64,000 bases of DNA from Malus domestica (lineage: Eukaryota > Streptophyta > Magnoliopsida > Rosales > Rosaceae), in NCBI RefSeq assembly GCF_042453785.1, contig NC_091662.1, positions 1,493,001 to 1,557,000 of the forward strand, written 5' to 3'. The notes below the pieces were generated by a model. The model did not search any database. It was not told where the DNA came from and was given only the letters and a program-made list of their open reading frames with translations. Shown here in pieces: positions 48,169-60,529 of the stretch. The position numbers and the translations under genes were made by a program. Positions within the stretch are counted from its first letter, which is position 1; the number at the start of each line of letters is the position of its first letter.

Positions 48169-50937
48169 ATGATGGCAGCGGTTACTAGGATGGAGTCCGC
48201 GTTGCTTGGAATTATTCTTACCTCTTTTGTCGCGTTGAGCTTCTTGATGAATGGGAATGCAGCGGGAATCACGAGTACTTTCATCCGATCTGAGTATCCA
48301 TCGGTTGATATACCTCTGGACCATAAAGTATTTGCGGTGCCAAAGGGTTACAATGCTCCACAACAAGTGAGAATCCATAGCTATTTTGATATTGATGTAG
48401 AAAAATAGTAGTTTTTCATAATTCGGGATGTGGAAAGTTACGGTTCCTGATTTCTTCCAACAATTTTGATTAACTCAAAAGTGCAACTTTTAATACGAAT
48501 AGGATGAAAATCCGCTATCAGTATTGATGTTTTGAGTTTGATGCTCGTATTCACTTCAAACATTCATTGCAGGTGCATATCACCCAGGGTGACTATGATG
48601 GAAAGGCTGTAATCATCTCATGGGTTACCGCTGACAAACCAGGGGATGGTAAAGTGCAGTATGGTACCTCAGAGAAAAAATACAAGTTTTCTGCTAAGGG
48701 GGTCATGACAAACTACACCTTCTACCAGTATAAGTCTGGCTACATCCATCACTGTCTTGTTGATGGCCTAGAGGTAACCATGATTACTTTGTGAAGTACA
48801 CTAGTAGTAGCATATGTGGTGCGATTTTCACTCTCCGGGTTGCCTATCACGAAAAGCTTGTGAATTGGTGTGTCCAAGTTTCCCAAGTATGAGAACTTGT
48901 TCATTCTCTTGCTTATAGTTTCACTAAACCATCAATTATTTCTTTTCTTTTTTTCAGTATGACACAAAGTACTATTACAAAATTGGAAATGGTGATTCAT
49001 CTCGAGAATTTTGGTTTACAACGCCTCCAAAGATCGATCCAAATTCTCATTACACATTTGGGATCATAGGTGAGTTGTTTTCTCTCTGCAAAGGGTCCGA
49101 TAACAGTTAGTTTCTCTATGCCGTGACCACAGCCTGATATACTTGTATCCTGGGATTCTTATCACTCTCTGTATAAAATGATGTTGAATTTTGTAGTTTC
49201 TCCTAATAAATCATTATCTGTATGTTGCAGGTGATTTGGGTCAGACATTTAACTCTCTCTCAACTCTTGAGCACTATATGAAGAGTGCAGGACAGGCTGT
49301 TTTATTCGTCGGAGATCTTAGCTATGCTGATAGATATCAGTATAATGACGTAGGTTTACGGTGGGACACATGGGCTCGATTCGTCGAGCAAAGTACTGCA
49401 TATCAGTCATGGATGTGGTCTGCTGGCAATCATGAAATTGATTACATGCCTTATATGGTAAAGTATCAAGCATATCTTGAGAGAACTGTCTGAGTTACTT
49501 TATGTCACTACAAGTCTTTTTTGATTATTCTGTGACCTTAGAACTGTATACATGATTTGTTGTGTTCCGAAACTCCTATCATGTTGACAGTGCAACCTAA
49601 AAATTGTTGCTTTTATCTAACTATTAGTTTTGTACATATTCTAGGGAGAAGTTACTCCGTTCAAGAACTATCTTCAGCGGTATGCTACTCCGTATTTGGC
49701 CTCTAGTAGTAGCAACCCTCTTTGGTATGCCATCAGACGCGCATCAGCTCACATAATCGTGTTGTCCAGTTACTCTCCATTTGGTAATTGCACATTCCTA
49801 CGCTTGCAAATATGTGAACAGACTCTATGTTTTGCCGGTATACCTTACATCAATTATTAACTTTGCCACCAGTGAAGTACACGCCTCAATGGATGTGGCT
49901 AGCAGCAGAATTGCAAAGGGTTGATAGGAAAAAAACACCTTGGCTCATAGTCCTTATGCATGTTCCGATGTACAATAGTAATGAGGCTCATTACATGGAA
50001 GGTGAAAGCATGCGAGCAGTGTTTGAGAGTTGGTTCGTTCAATACAAAGTTGATGTGGTGTTTGCTGGCCACGTCCATGCTTATGAGAGATCGGTATGAC
50101 TCTTCGCCTTTTATGTTTTTCTACCGTATCCTTTTATATGATATGTTGTTGTTGATGCGGCATTCAACATTGGAGTAGAATCTTATAATTCCATTCATCT
50201 TCGTGCACAAACTGTCTGTTACTCTAGCATGGACGTCGATAGAAGTTTGTAATACCTTAACGGACATTGCGCTTTATTCATACATATTGTGCCAGTTCAT
50301 CTTACGTCAATTATAAATTTCATCGCTAGATTGAGATTCATGTTCTTCTTTTGCATTTAATTACAGTATCGTTTCTCCAATATACAATACAACGTAACAA
50401 GTGGTTACCAGTACCCCGTACCAGACAAATCAGCTCCTGTGTACATAACTGTTGGAGATGGAGGGAATCAAGAAGGACTTGCTGGACCGTAGGAACTTTA
50501 GTCGAGCTTTTTTATTGCGGTTTTCGTTTGATAAAAGGTCAGTCGAAATGCATGACTAACACATGTTCCATGGTTTCTGTAGGTTTAGAGATCCACAACC
50601 AGATTATTCTGCATTCCGAGAAGCAAGCTACGGGCATTCCACGCTTGAGCTGATAAACAGGACACACGCACTCTACCATTGGAACCGCAATGACGATGGG
50701 AAGAAAACCGCCATGGATGCATTCGTGTTACACAACCAATACTGGTGAGTACAGCCATACCATTCAGTTTCTTTCTGGTACCAAAGTAACGAGCGATTCA
50801 CTTTATGGTAACGTAAACCAGTATACGCGTTTGATATGATTGAACTTTGGTAATGCAGGGGTGCGAATCACGGGAGGCGAAAACTGGAGAAGCATAATGT
50901 TAGGAAGATAATGATGGACGAAAGTGCTACGTATTGA
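48169..50937 (+). CDS. PAP26: Purple acid phosphatase, PAP26 orthologue
   Basis: Secreted/vacuolar metallophosphoesterase that scavenges phosphate. Nine exons: 48169-48366, 48573-48773, 48958-49069, 49231-49457, 49645-49783, 49873-50093, 50367-50488, 50583-50744, 50859-50937; all GT-AG, 486 aa (Arabidopsis PAP26 is about 475). Signal peptide at about residues 8-32, ending at GNAAG. N-terminal fibronectin-like domain with [20 protein letters not shown], then the metallophosphatase domain with the five metal-ligand blocks [23 protein letters not shown] and GHVHAYERS, all intact. The end [11 protein letters not shown] resembles PAP26 rather than PAP10/12. Several N-glycosylation sites (NYT, NVT, NRT). 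A 5' leader intron is likely. In Arabidopsis PAP26 is the main intracellular and secreted acid phosphatase during phosphate starvation and senescence. A truncated tandem copy follows. Confidence 0.95.
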
Positions 50938-51530
50938 TAGAAACCGATCACGTCTGTCGGGTGTTTTGCTTCAGAAATCTCAATGGAGAATGCAGAGTTG
51001 CTTGGAAATTGAAACATTGGATTAGCTTGTATCGAGACCTCTTACGTAAAATAAGCAATATGATCCCTCTGTCTGCTGTTCATGGTATTGGATTTTTAGT
51101 TTTGTTTTACGACTATTTCGAATGTTCATTCGGATTACCAGTTTCGCCTATTGTTTTTATCCAACAATGTGAATCATCAAAACATTTTAACCTTCCTCTA
51201 GCCACCATCGTGTAATTCATACAACTGCTGGATCATCCCGTGATGGTCTGTCATACTTCAAGTTGGGGATGCTATTTATGTTTTTTTAATTATAAGCGAT
51301 ACTCTACCTTGAATAAAAATTTGAATACTAAGCTGAAGAAAAACCTTAATTACTAAGGGAATCTACTACTTACGCCACTCAACTTTATCGGTTGAATTTT
51401 TTCATTCAACTTTTTCATCTTTTTATTTTCTTTTAGATCTTGCAATATTGCAAGTGACTCTCTACGACAGTTATGGTGACTAATATTGATCTTCCAATAT
51501 AACATGATTCGAATCCCGTCGACAGTAGTG
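50938..51530. other. PAP26 3' flank
   Basis: Probable 3' UTR of PAP26 (up to about 51.3 kb) and then unique AT-rich sequence up to the break where similarity to PAP26 exon 4 begins abruptly at 51531. Confidence 0.5.
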
Positions 51531-53018
51531 GTGATTTGGGTCAGACGTTTAACTCTCTGTCAACTCTTGAGCACTATATGAATATCGCAGGACAAGCCGT
51601 TTTATACGTTGGAGATCTTTCCTATGCTGATAGATATGAGCATACTGACATAGGTTTACGGTGGGACACATGGGCTCGATTCGTTGAGCAAAGTACTGCA
51701 TATCAGTCATGGATGTGGTCTACTGGCAATCATGACATTGATTACAGGCCTTCTATGGTAAAGTATCAAGCATATCTAACTGTCTGAGTTACTTTTGTCA
51801 CTATTAGTCTTTTTTTATTATTCTGCCTTAGAACTCTATGCGATGAAAATATATCTGCAACATAAAAAAGTTGTAAAATATTAGTGATATCTAAATAAGT
51901 TTATATACATGATTTATTGTGTTCCGCAACTCCTATCACGTTAACAGTGCAACCTAAAAATTATTGTTTTATCTAACTATTAGTTTTATACATTTTCTAG
52001 GGAGAAATTACTCCGTTCAAGAACTATCTTCACCGGTATGCTACTCCTTATTTGGCCTCTAATAGTAGCAATCCTCTTTGGTATGCCATCAGACGTGCAT
52101 CGGCTCATATAAGGAGATGCATTGTCTGCCCTCCCCACTTCATACCCTCCCCATACTCTCCTGTTTTGTGTGGTCACGGTTAAGCACCGTGACCGCACAA
52201 AACAAGAGGGCATGTGAAGGGTATCTGGTACCCCAATTATGTCATTCTAGCATCGAGGTCTAGTGAAGTTTGTAATACTTAACGGACATTTCTTGTTATT
52301 CATACATATTGTGCCATTTCATCGCCAGATTGTGGGTCACGTTTTTCTTCCCTTTTTATTTCAGTATCGTATCTCCAACATACAATACAACATAACGAGT
52401 GGTATCTGGTACCCCATACCAGACAAATCAGCCCCTGTATACGTAAATGTTGGAGATGGAGGGATCAATGAAGGACTGGCTGCGGGGGTAGGAACTCTAG
52501 TCTAGTTTCTTTATTACGATTTTGTTTCGTTAATAAGTAAAAAGATCGGTCGAAACAGGATAGCATAATTTAAGAGACATAATTTCATTTCGTTGATTTG
52601 ATCACTAGCAGTTGGTAGGGAAATCGAGTTCCTTTTGTGCAGACAGTCTTGACTAACACATGTTCAATGGTTTCTGTAGGTATAGAGATCCACAACCAGA
52701 TTATTCTGCATTCCGAGAAGCAAGCTATGGCCATTCCACGCTCGAGCTTATGAACAGGACACACGCACTCTACCACTGGAACCGCAATGATGAAGGGAAG
52801 AAAACTGCAGCGGACGCATTTGTATTGCACAACCAGTATTGGCAAGCATAGCCATACGGTCTTCATGTTTTCGGTGCCAAAACAGCAAGCAATCACTTTT
52901 CGGTAATCCAACTTAGTAAACGTGTTTGGTACTGAGTTTTGGTAATGCAGGGGTACGAATCACAGGTCTGAAGAAGCATAATGTTAGGAAGTTCATGGAC
53001 GAAAATGCTATGTACTGA
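51531..53018 (+). pseudogene. Truncated tandem copy of PAP26
   Basis: Similarity to PAP26 starts abruptly at the first base of exon 4 (GDLGQT) and continues, introns included, through counterparts of exon 4 (51531-51757), exon 5 (52001 to about 52111, broken off), exon 7 (52365 to about 52487), exon 8 (52680-52841) and exon 9 (52951-53018). Exons 1-3, with the signal peptide and N-terminal domain, are absent. Exon 6, with the VLMHVP and GHVH metal ligands, is missing; about 250 bp holding a palindromic insertion lies in its place. The exon 8 donor is GC instead of GT. Coding similarity to the parent is still high (for example [21 protein letters not shown]), so the copy is young. It cannot make an active enzyme. 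Confidence 0.92.
52112..52250. mobile_element. Palindromic insertion in the PAP26 pseudogene
   Basis: At the point where exon 5 similarity stops there is 'cctgttttgtgtggtcacgg' followed after a few bases by its near-exact inverse ending at about 52206, flanked by C-rich 'tgccctccccacttcatacc' and by 'gaagggtatctggtacccc'. It forms a hairpin of about 20 bp and resembles a MITE or TRIM remnant. Boundaries approximate. Confidence 0.5.
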
Positions 53019-54028
53019 TGAATAATCGATCACGTCGATCGGGCCCTTCGATGATTGGAACCATGTGAACTCTGAGTTAGCCTTTAAACTTCAACAGTGC
53101 CAAATTTCAAGTCGTTAAATTGTTCGATTAATCTAGCTGAAGTTTTAGCGTCGTGGGGAGAAACATGGCTTGTCTATTTGCTGACTACTTTTAAATGCCT
53201 ACGAGAGTTCAGATTTAGTTAATTTTGGGCACATATGATCGTTGAAGAGGGGCTTAGAAAATAGACTGTTCAAATCATCGTGCAACATTACAGGTGAGAA
53301 TGCAAGCTAAAGTGGTTGCCAGCTTTCGCATACATAAATAAAAAATAAAAAAAAATGCGAGCAAATAAGGCAACCAAGTCATCGGGCACCATTGAATCAA
53401 ATGAGAAAATCCAGCATAAAATTAAGAGAACTTTAACGAAAAGCTCTCGGTACTGTTTACTTCAACGAAAAACCACATTTTAACACTAAAAAGTCAATCC
53501 TGGTACTATTCATTTTACTATTTAAAACTCAAAATTTTCAAGTCATTTTTATTAGTTTTCTTAAAATTAACTCGGTCAAAATACTGAAATGTCACCAAAG
53601 CTCGCAATGTGGCATCCGATCCTATTAACCATGCATTTTCCGCGACAGTCAGGCGGGCAGTGACATAAGAACCCCTCCATACGAACCACAACGCAGCTGG
53701 AAAAGATGGGAGTAGTAAACCGTAACCGAAGGCGAAGATGCAGAATCCCGCAACAAATACACAGTAACGCAGGTCCATATATAATCTGACAATCCAGGCA
53801 AAGAGGAACTGAGTAACCCCGTGCGTAGAATCTGATCGGTAATACGGTATACAACTTCACTACATTTATGACAGGTACTATGAAAAAACTAAATGTACAC
53901 CATCTGAGTACCTTCCATGTTTGTGAATCAAGCATTTGTGAAGGTGTCTTTGGTGCTCTGTATACATCTCTGGGCGGATAGTACATCTTCGATCCACCGT
54001 TAGCCATGCAACAGTCGACAGAGATCAA
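53019..54028. other. Spacer between PAP26 pseudogene and SYT5
   Basis: Contains a TTTTCGTTAAAG-family repeat (53426-53562) and, next to the SYT5 stop codon, probable SYT5 3' UTR. A 150-codon open frame on the minus strand (53576-54028) is Cys-rich and has no family resemblance. Confidence 0.5.
53426..53562 (-). mobile_element. Short dispersed repeat, TTTTCGTTAAAG family, copy 2
   Basis: Reverse-oriented copy: 'gaactttaacgaaaag' at the left, then 'actgtttac', 'ttttaacactaaaaagtca', 'tactattcattttac', ending 'attagttttctt'. It matches copies at 36623 and 58332 in internal order. Confidence 0.8.
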
Positions 54029-57000
54029 TTAAGAATCACGGTAAATTGGTTGGGCATTCCACTTAAGCTGCACGTTCAATTTCCCGGATTTGGCCCCATC
54101 TAGCGGTATCGAGTCTTGGTATTCCCCTTCTAAGATAACCCTAGTGAGGGTCATGATGCATCTGCCCATATAGTCCTGCACGATACGAGAAGGGCCTAGG
54201 TTAGGACACGTCAGAAAGTAAAGGTCAAAGCCACCATGAGACAGTTGAGAAACATTGCCATCACGTTCGAAAGTAAAAATCATATGAAGAACTGAAAAAA
54301 CTAGCACCTTGCCGAAAGTGTCGTGGTCCCAGACTTCGAGCATGAGCATGTCATGCAATCCATCCTCGACAACAAAGTCAAAAGTTTGATTCCAAACAGG
54401 ATTCAAGTTGTCGTTAACTACCTGAGAGGACAAATAATTTTAAAGATCAACAAAACTTAAAGGAGCAAGTGGCCCTTTACCATAATGGTGGAAAGGTGTT
54501 GAGCCCTTGCATGACGACGTGGGTTTAAACCCCTTTGGTGGCTAATCTAACATCTAATCTAACAAAATCTATCGTTTGACCCAAAAAAAAAAAAACAAAC
54601 AAAACTTATAGGCTACAACTACACAAATGAACAAGGCAGCAAGCGTTATGACTGGCAATTAAAACTAGAGTCTTTTGGCATTCAGAATCTTACCCTAGTT
54701 TTGTTTTTTGATCCTGATTTCTTTAAGGTGAGTATTATGTAAGGATCAGCCTTCCCCATGAGATCAGCAGGTGGCAAGTCCTCAGCAGATATCATAGTAA
54801 TAGTTAGTACACCTCTAATTATGACCTCCCTTTTCTTCTGTGCGGCTTCCTTTTCACTTTCAGTAGCATCTGTTCCGTTCATTCCACTGTTAAGCACCTT
54901 TTCCAAAGAGGTCATTGCAGAGTTGGAAGTAAAAGGATTAGCGAAGCCATTCTCCATGCCAAATGGACAATATAACAGCTCCAAATGCACCTAAAACAGA
55001 AAGAAAAACGTTTAAGAAAAAGTGAAAATTCGTCTCATAATATATCAGAAAGAAAATACAACTATAGCGGGTGGGAGCATATATTATGATCTAATTTCAA
55101 ATTCCAGTAGCCATCCATCCACAGAGAGGTGTAAATTCCAATAGCCATTCATAGTATGATCCGTAAAGCATCTCAAAATTAATTGCTGTTATTAGTGACC
55201 CATAGGATGAAGATTAGTCTTCTAACCTGCCCGCGGTTTTTATTATCTCTTTGGACATCCAAGCTTTTAACCAGCTTCAACCAGACATCCTTCACTTTAC
55301 CAGGCTGAAGCTCACTTAGTTGTACTTGAGCACATCCAATGAGCTCAGATGCTTGAAACCCCTCATCATCATACACTTTGACCACCAAATGTTGAGTCGA
55401 TTCATCTTCAACAATAAATTCAAAGTGCTCATTCCAGATTGGATTCAAATCATTGTTCTGACGAGGAAGACAAAAATATAGAGTTTCTTCAAACCCAATT
55501 AAAAGAAAAACAAATAAGTAAATGCATGGATATATAAGAAGATCCGAATATTTACAATGGTTTTGCTTCTTTTCATTCTGTTGGGTAAAGGTCGTATGTA
55601 TAGTCTTGCAAACGGATCTGATTTTCCCACCATGTCTTTATTTGTTAACTCCTTTGCCTGCACAAGTTTCACCTCTAGCATTCCGACTGGCTTTAACTCC
55701 AGATCACTAACCAAATGAAGTTAATAGTGTTAAAAAAAAATTAAAACCATTGAATAAATGATTTAACAAATATTGATAGGTGAGAAATGGACAATCCTGT
55801 GCATTCTCCTTTACCTGTAATCCCCTGGCAAAATGGGAAAAACTTTCCGAACAGGCCATGTAATTGAATCTTCAACGGCATCCCGTATTGTCCCCTGTAT
55901 AAATATTATGCCTCTCAATTAAACCAAGTATGTATGATAAAACAAATGCTGCATATATTTAATAAGACCTCCTAACTCTTCTAGTGTTGGAAAGTACTGT
56001 TCATTTTAATGCAAAGCAAGTATGATAAAACTGATCCTGCATGTATGAAATAAGACCTACTAAGTCGTATATCGTTTAAAGACTATTATATGTATCTTGC
56101 AAAGTCATCCCTTCCAGCCGTTCAATTGGTTTGATTTAATTTACAAGCAAGGATGTATGAAACCTGATGTCTGCATGTGAGTTGCCAGATGACAAAATAT
56201 AAATCATACATAAGTGCAAGAATCAATTAAGAAAGAAAAAACTGTGGAATTGCTCAAACCTCAATTGCATCAGATATCCCAGGTAATGCAGATATGTCGC
56301 CACCCACAACTTTAAGCTTAAAATCTAACTTTTTCTGCAAACAACAAAACACAGTTGCTAAATCGGAGTTGTTGATTGTGTCTCCGGCAATCTAACAGCA
56401 TTCAGCTAGCTATTGATGACAGAATATCAATAATCCTACAAATAAAAAGGTCGTACCCAGTGCACAAGGCTCCCGCTTTACCGTATGCTATTTTATGCGA
56501 AATATGTAACCTCCATTCAAAATTCTTTTAAACATGGCTCTAGAAATAGAAGCTACCTTTTCTCTCAATGAGTAACAAACAGCTCCAAAGCACGGAAACT
56601 CGTCAACCAGAGGCTTGAAGATCAGCCTGAATACCCCCGTGAATCCAATATCTTTCACCTGAAAATCAACATATCAGTTATCAATCAAAGATAAAAGTAT
56701 ATATATTCTTATCATGAGCTTTAGAAGAAAAAAAACCTCTACTGCCGGAAGCAAGTAGGCATTAAGTTGCAGATTACCTGCACAGGTAGTGCTACGCCAA
56801 CTAAAGTCTTGATAGCAAGTATTATACTCGGATTTCCATCCCACTGCATTTCCAACTCCATAGTGATACTGTCACCTCCACCTTCAACTATAGAAACGCC
56901 TAATGAAAAAAAAAAACCTCTCTCATTACAACCCCGACGTTAATGAATGCTTATTGCTTTGCAGAAGCTTCATTTAACGCTCCTGCTTTTAATGATATCG

Positions 57001-57866
57001 AAAACCATAACAAATTGGAAGATTTTGATCCGCTATCATCTATACTATACATAATCCTTAAAAACAGAACCAGAAACAACTGGCATGCTCACGGCCATAA
57101 CGCGATTCAACTTAGAAACTACTTAGGAGTATGCCTAACTCTAAGTTCATGACTTACAGATATATTTAGGGATTACCTACATGATCAATCAAGTTGTGGT
57201 GAAAAATAAGGAAATGTGACATCTTTGTGAAAAATAAGGAAACCCCATTTTCCAAACAAGCACAAAGAATTAAAAGAGACAACCTTTTTTTCGATCGTTA
57301 AATAAATTGAACTGACCTGTAAACTGAGGTGCCACCGTACCAAGAGTGAACTTGGAAAATTTGAGTGAGGACAATATGATTGGTCTGTACTGCTCCAGAA
57401 CTGGCTCCACGGATGTCTTTATCAGCTCGGACGCTGCCTGCACCACCATTTTTAGAAACCCACCTCAAAAAATCATCAAAATTTATCAAAGTTATAAAAT
57501 TTTGGAAAAATACAGAAACCCCAGATGGATCTTTACCTCATTGACATAAGGCCACATCTTTTCGAGGTGAGAATTGAGCCATGCCAACTGAAAAATTCAA
57601 GGAAAATACATTAGTCGCCGGAGATTCTGATGGGAGAGAGAGAGTTGGGAGCTCAACTTCTGGCGGTGAGAGAAGACGACCCAGGATGGGTAAAACTCGG
57701 GAGGCAAGAGCTTTCTGGAGTCCTCGACGGTCATTCGAGCAAAAGCGGCCACAGTGGTGGCCAGCTCGGACCGGAGCTTGGACCGGTGGTTCTCGAACCG
57801 GACAAAGAGGAGAATGATTGCGAGTCCGACAAGTATTCCGAGAAATAATCCGAAAACGAAGGCCAT
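54029..57866 (-). CDS. SYT5: Plant synaptotagmin SYT5 (extended-synaptotagmin type)
   Basis: ER-plasma membrane contact-site protein that tethers membranes and moves lipids. Twelve exons (minus): 57866-57657, 57587-57537, 57437-57317, 56899-56778, 56658-56557, 56334-56260, 55894-55815, 55706-55556, 55457-55227, 54990-54694, 54421-54308, 54175-54029; 566 aa. One N-terminal membrane anchor (about residues 3-23), SMP lipid-transfer domain (about 70-250, EQYRPIILSSLKFSKFTLGT), C2A (about 265-370, GMLEVKLVQAKELTNKD, NDLNPIWNEHFEF) and C2B (about 430-540, NDNLNPVWNQTFDFVVEDG). The ending AQPIYRDS matches SYT5. Joins 2-12 are GT-AG. The exon 1/2 join is abnormal: AAG is followed by TTGAGC instead of GTGAGC, so the donor lacks its first G. 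A SINE-like insert lies in the intron at 54480-54595. Confidence 0.92.
54480..54595 (+). repeat. SINE-like insert in a SYT5 intron
   Basis: 'gtggaaaggtgttgagccc' and, about 20 bp on, the box-B-like 'gtgggtttaaacccc', ending in an A-run (about 54581-54592). This layout of tRNA-like head and A-rich tail fits a short SINE. It is opposite to the gene in orientation. Confidence 0.45.
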
Positions 57867-60520
57867 TGGATTGGTCGAGATTTGGGGCTGCCGCTGCTCA
57901 GTCGGTTGGTAAGAGAAAGAGCGAGAGAGAGAGAGAGAGAGAGTGAGTGGGGTATCAAATCGTAAATGCAAATATAATTATATAATTAAGATTATGGAGT
58001 CTTAATTATGGTAATTAATCTCGATTTTCTTAATTTTTCTTCGGGGTAGTGAAGATATGGGCGGAGGAAGCGGTGGGTGGAGGGCGGGGGTTGGTTGTCT
58101 CCGACGCAGAGAGAGTGAAAGGAATGCTTTGCGTGCCGACAATAGGACAATTACAAAACAAAATAAATACATAATTTACAAATTGGGACACTTGTATGAG
58201 ATCGGAGAAAAAATAGTTGACGTCTGACACGCGACCGTTAGCCTAATGGCAACTACGCGCCACCTATTTGTTCAGGACAGTGGGACATGAAAGTCAATCT
58301 CGTGACGTTGAGCGCAAAAGCGGATATTTATAAAAAAAACTAATGAAAATGGTTTGAAAATTTTGAATTTTAATGATAAGGACAAAATAAATGGTAAAGT
58401 GAATAGTAACATGTTTGATTTTTTAGTGTAAAAATTAATTTTTCGTTAAAGTGAACAGTACCGTAACTTTTCTTTAAAACTCCCTATTTATAATCAACTG
58501 AGTTATAAGTCTTTTGTTATATTTTATTTCATTTTATTTTGAAATGAAAATGCTATGATGAAATACAAAATCTTGAAATAGTTGGCCAAACTGCAAATTT
58601 TGAATTTTTTATTTTTTTGTATTTTACTTATTTTTTTAGATTGTAATATGGTACGTTGAATTGTTGATGGATTACCTATGTCGCATGCGCTAAGCTTTTT
58701 TTGCTTCTAGTATTCGGAGATGCACATGCCATGGATTTTAAAGCTACCATGTAGATAAGAATAGTGTTGCTCTTTTTGCGGTTTATGACATATTTTTCTC
58801 AAGCGTCTCAAGGTCTTTCCACGGCCTATCTGCACAAGTTATTGTGTCCCATTCCACATCACTAACTCATTGAGAATTCTATTCTTTTGGGAAAGAAAAT
58901 TACTAAATGTAATAACAAAAAACTTGGTAAAAGACTTGCAAATCTGGTTTAAAAATTTAGCCTCATTATCATTATCATCAATCGTATAATCAATTTGTTA
59001 ATTAAGAATTATGTAGTTTATTAAGAATTCTGTAGTCTATCAATTAAAAATAATATACAATAAATAAAATTTCAGATCTTTTCTATTAGTTATTATCGAG
59101 CTTTTTCATTATACGAAAAATGATAATCTAACTGAATTTTTACAGTAAAAACATAAGTTTCGAAGTCAAACATAAACGAACAAGCACATTGTCGCAACCA
59201 ACCAGTCGACATGTTCCAATTTTTTTAGGTTGGATTTTTAAGGAAAAAGAATAATGGATACGGCACGTGCTGGGAGAATGGTAGGTGAGCAAAACGACGG
59301 CGTAGAGGATTACGTAGGACCATCTCTCTACGTATAACAACGATATACACCTCATCGATTCGCCACGGGTACCACCCCGGGGCCCACACGTAAGATGTTT
59401 CCACTACCTGCGCTCGCGCCTACGTTTTCAGCATGAGGACAACCACTCAACCACTCCACGTGTTATGCTGATATGTGTTCCTTGTCTCTATCTAGGGCCA
59501 AATGTTTTTAATTGGTTTTTATTTTGCAGGTCAATGTTTGCTAATTTCCTAATATTTGATTTTGTTTACAAATTATTCTCATAAAAATAATAATATAGTA
59601 CTAAGATAATGGTTTACGTCATTTATAATCTTTTGCTTGCATGTTAATTTTTAGCTTATCATTCATCGTGGTCTCGTTACGCGTGGGACTGAGAATGATG
59701 TGTTTGAATGATACTTATTTTGTTTGTTTTCGTGCTTGTTGAAGTGATTTTTAAACATAATTAAAAGTGTTGTGAGGTTAAATACATTCCTCTCTATTTA
59801 GTATAAAAAAAAATATCGTTTGTTCAGTGTTGTGAATGCGAAAACAATAAAGAATTGTAATAACTAATTTTTTAATATTTGGAAAGGAAATCAAGCTTGA
59901 TCCATGAATCACAAAAGAAATAGAATTTTATCACAATAAATGCACATGCTATTACAGTGTAAAACGAAAAAAAACAAGTGTACTACAACTCATAAACTCA
60001 TCCAAATTAAAATATGAGTTCGATTTTCTCTCCTCCAAACTCTCTCTTCTCACTTTTCTCTTTATCTTTATTTTTCTGTAAAGAAGTCAACACAAGATGT
60101 TGACGTGATTTAGTGTGACCTTCAAATAGGAAAGGATCAAAAGGAAGAAGAATTTACAAAGTAGACAATCCTACTCTATTAGCAAAATGCGAGAACTTGA
60201 TTCCTTTTCAATTCCTATTTCCAAGTATAGCAAATTTTTATAAAAAAATAAAATAAATAGTAAAAGTAAAGAATTAAGTGCAGTTTAATATTATTTTGTT
60301 CTTAGCAAAATGTTATTTAGGTTTTTTTTAGTCAAAATGGTTAATGAGATTAACGCAATTCTTCACATTGGTTTCTAATATTTGAAATCAATAGAATTGA
60401 TTATTGAGTTTGTCCACTGTCAATCATTTTGGTTATTCCGTGCAAAATCTCTATTAAATAATGACCAAAATGACAATATATCCTCAATTTAATAAACAAC
60501 GCGTCATACTACCAAAAAAA
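57867..60520. other. SYT5 promoter and intergenic spacer
   Basis: A GA microsatellite (about 57920-57945) lies in the SYT5 leader. A TTTTCGTTAAAG-family repeat is at 58332-58484. The rest is AT-rich; no gene seen. Confidence 0.5.
58332..58484 (+). mobile_element. Short dispersed repeat, TTTTCGTTAAAG family, copy 3
   Basis: 'aactaatgaaaatggtttg', 'aaggacaaaataaatggta', 'gtgaatagta', 'ttttttagtgtaaaaatt' and 'tttttcgttaaagtgaacag' occur in the same order and spacing as in copies 1 and 2. Confidence 0.8.
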
Positions 60521-60529
60521 ATGAGATTC

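Noticed and set aside
53576-54028. 150-codon minus-strand frame directly behind the SYT5 stop codon
   Set aside because: Adjacent and in the likely 3' UTR of SYT5; Cys-rich sequence without family resemblance.
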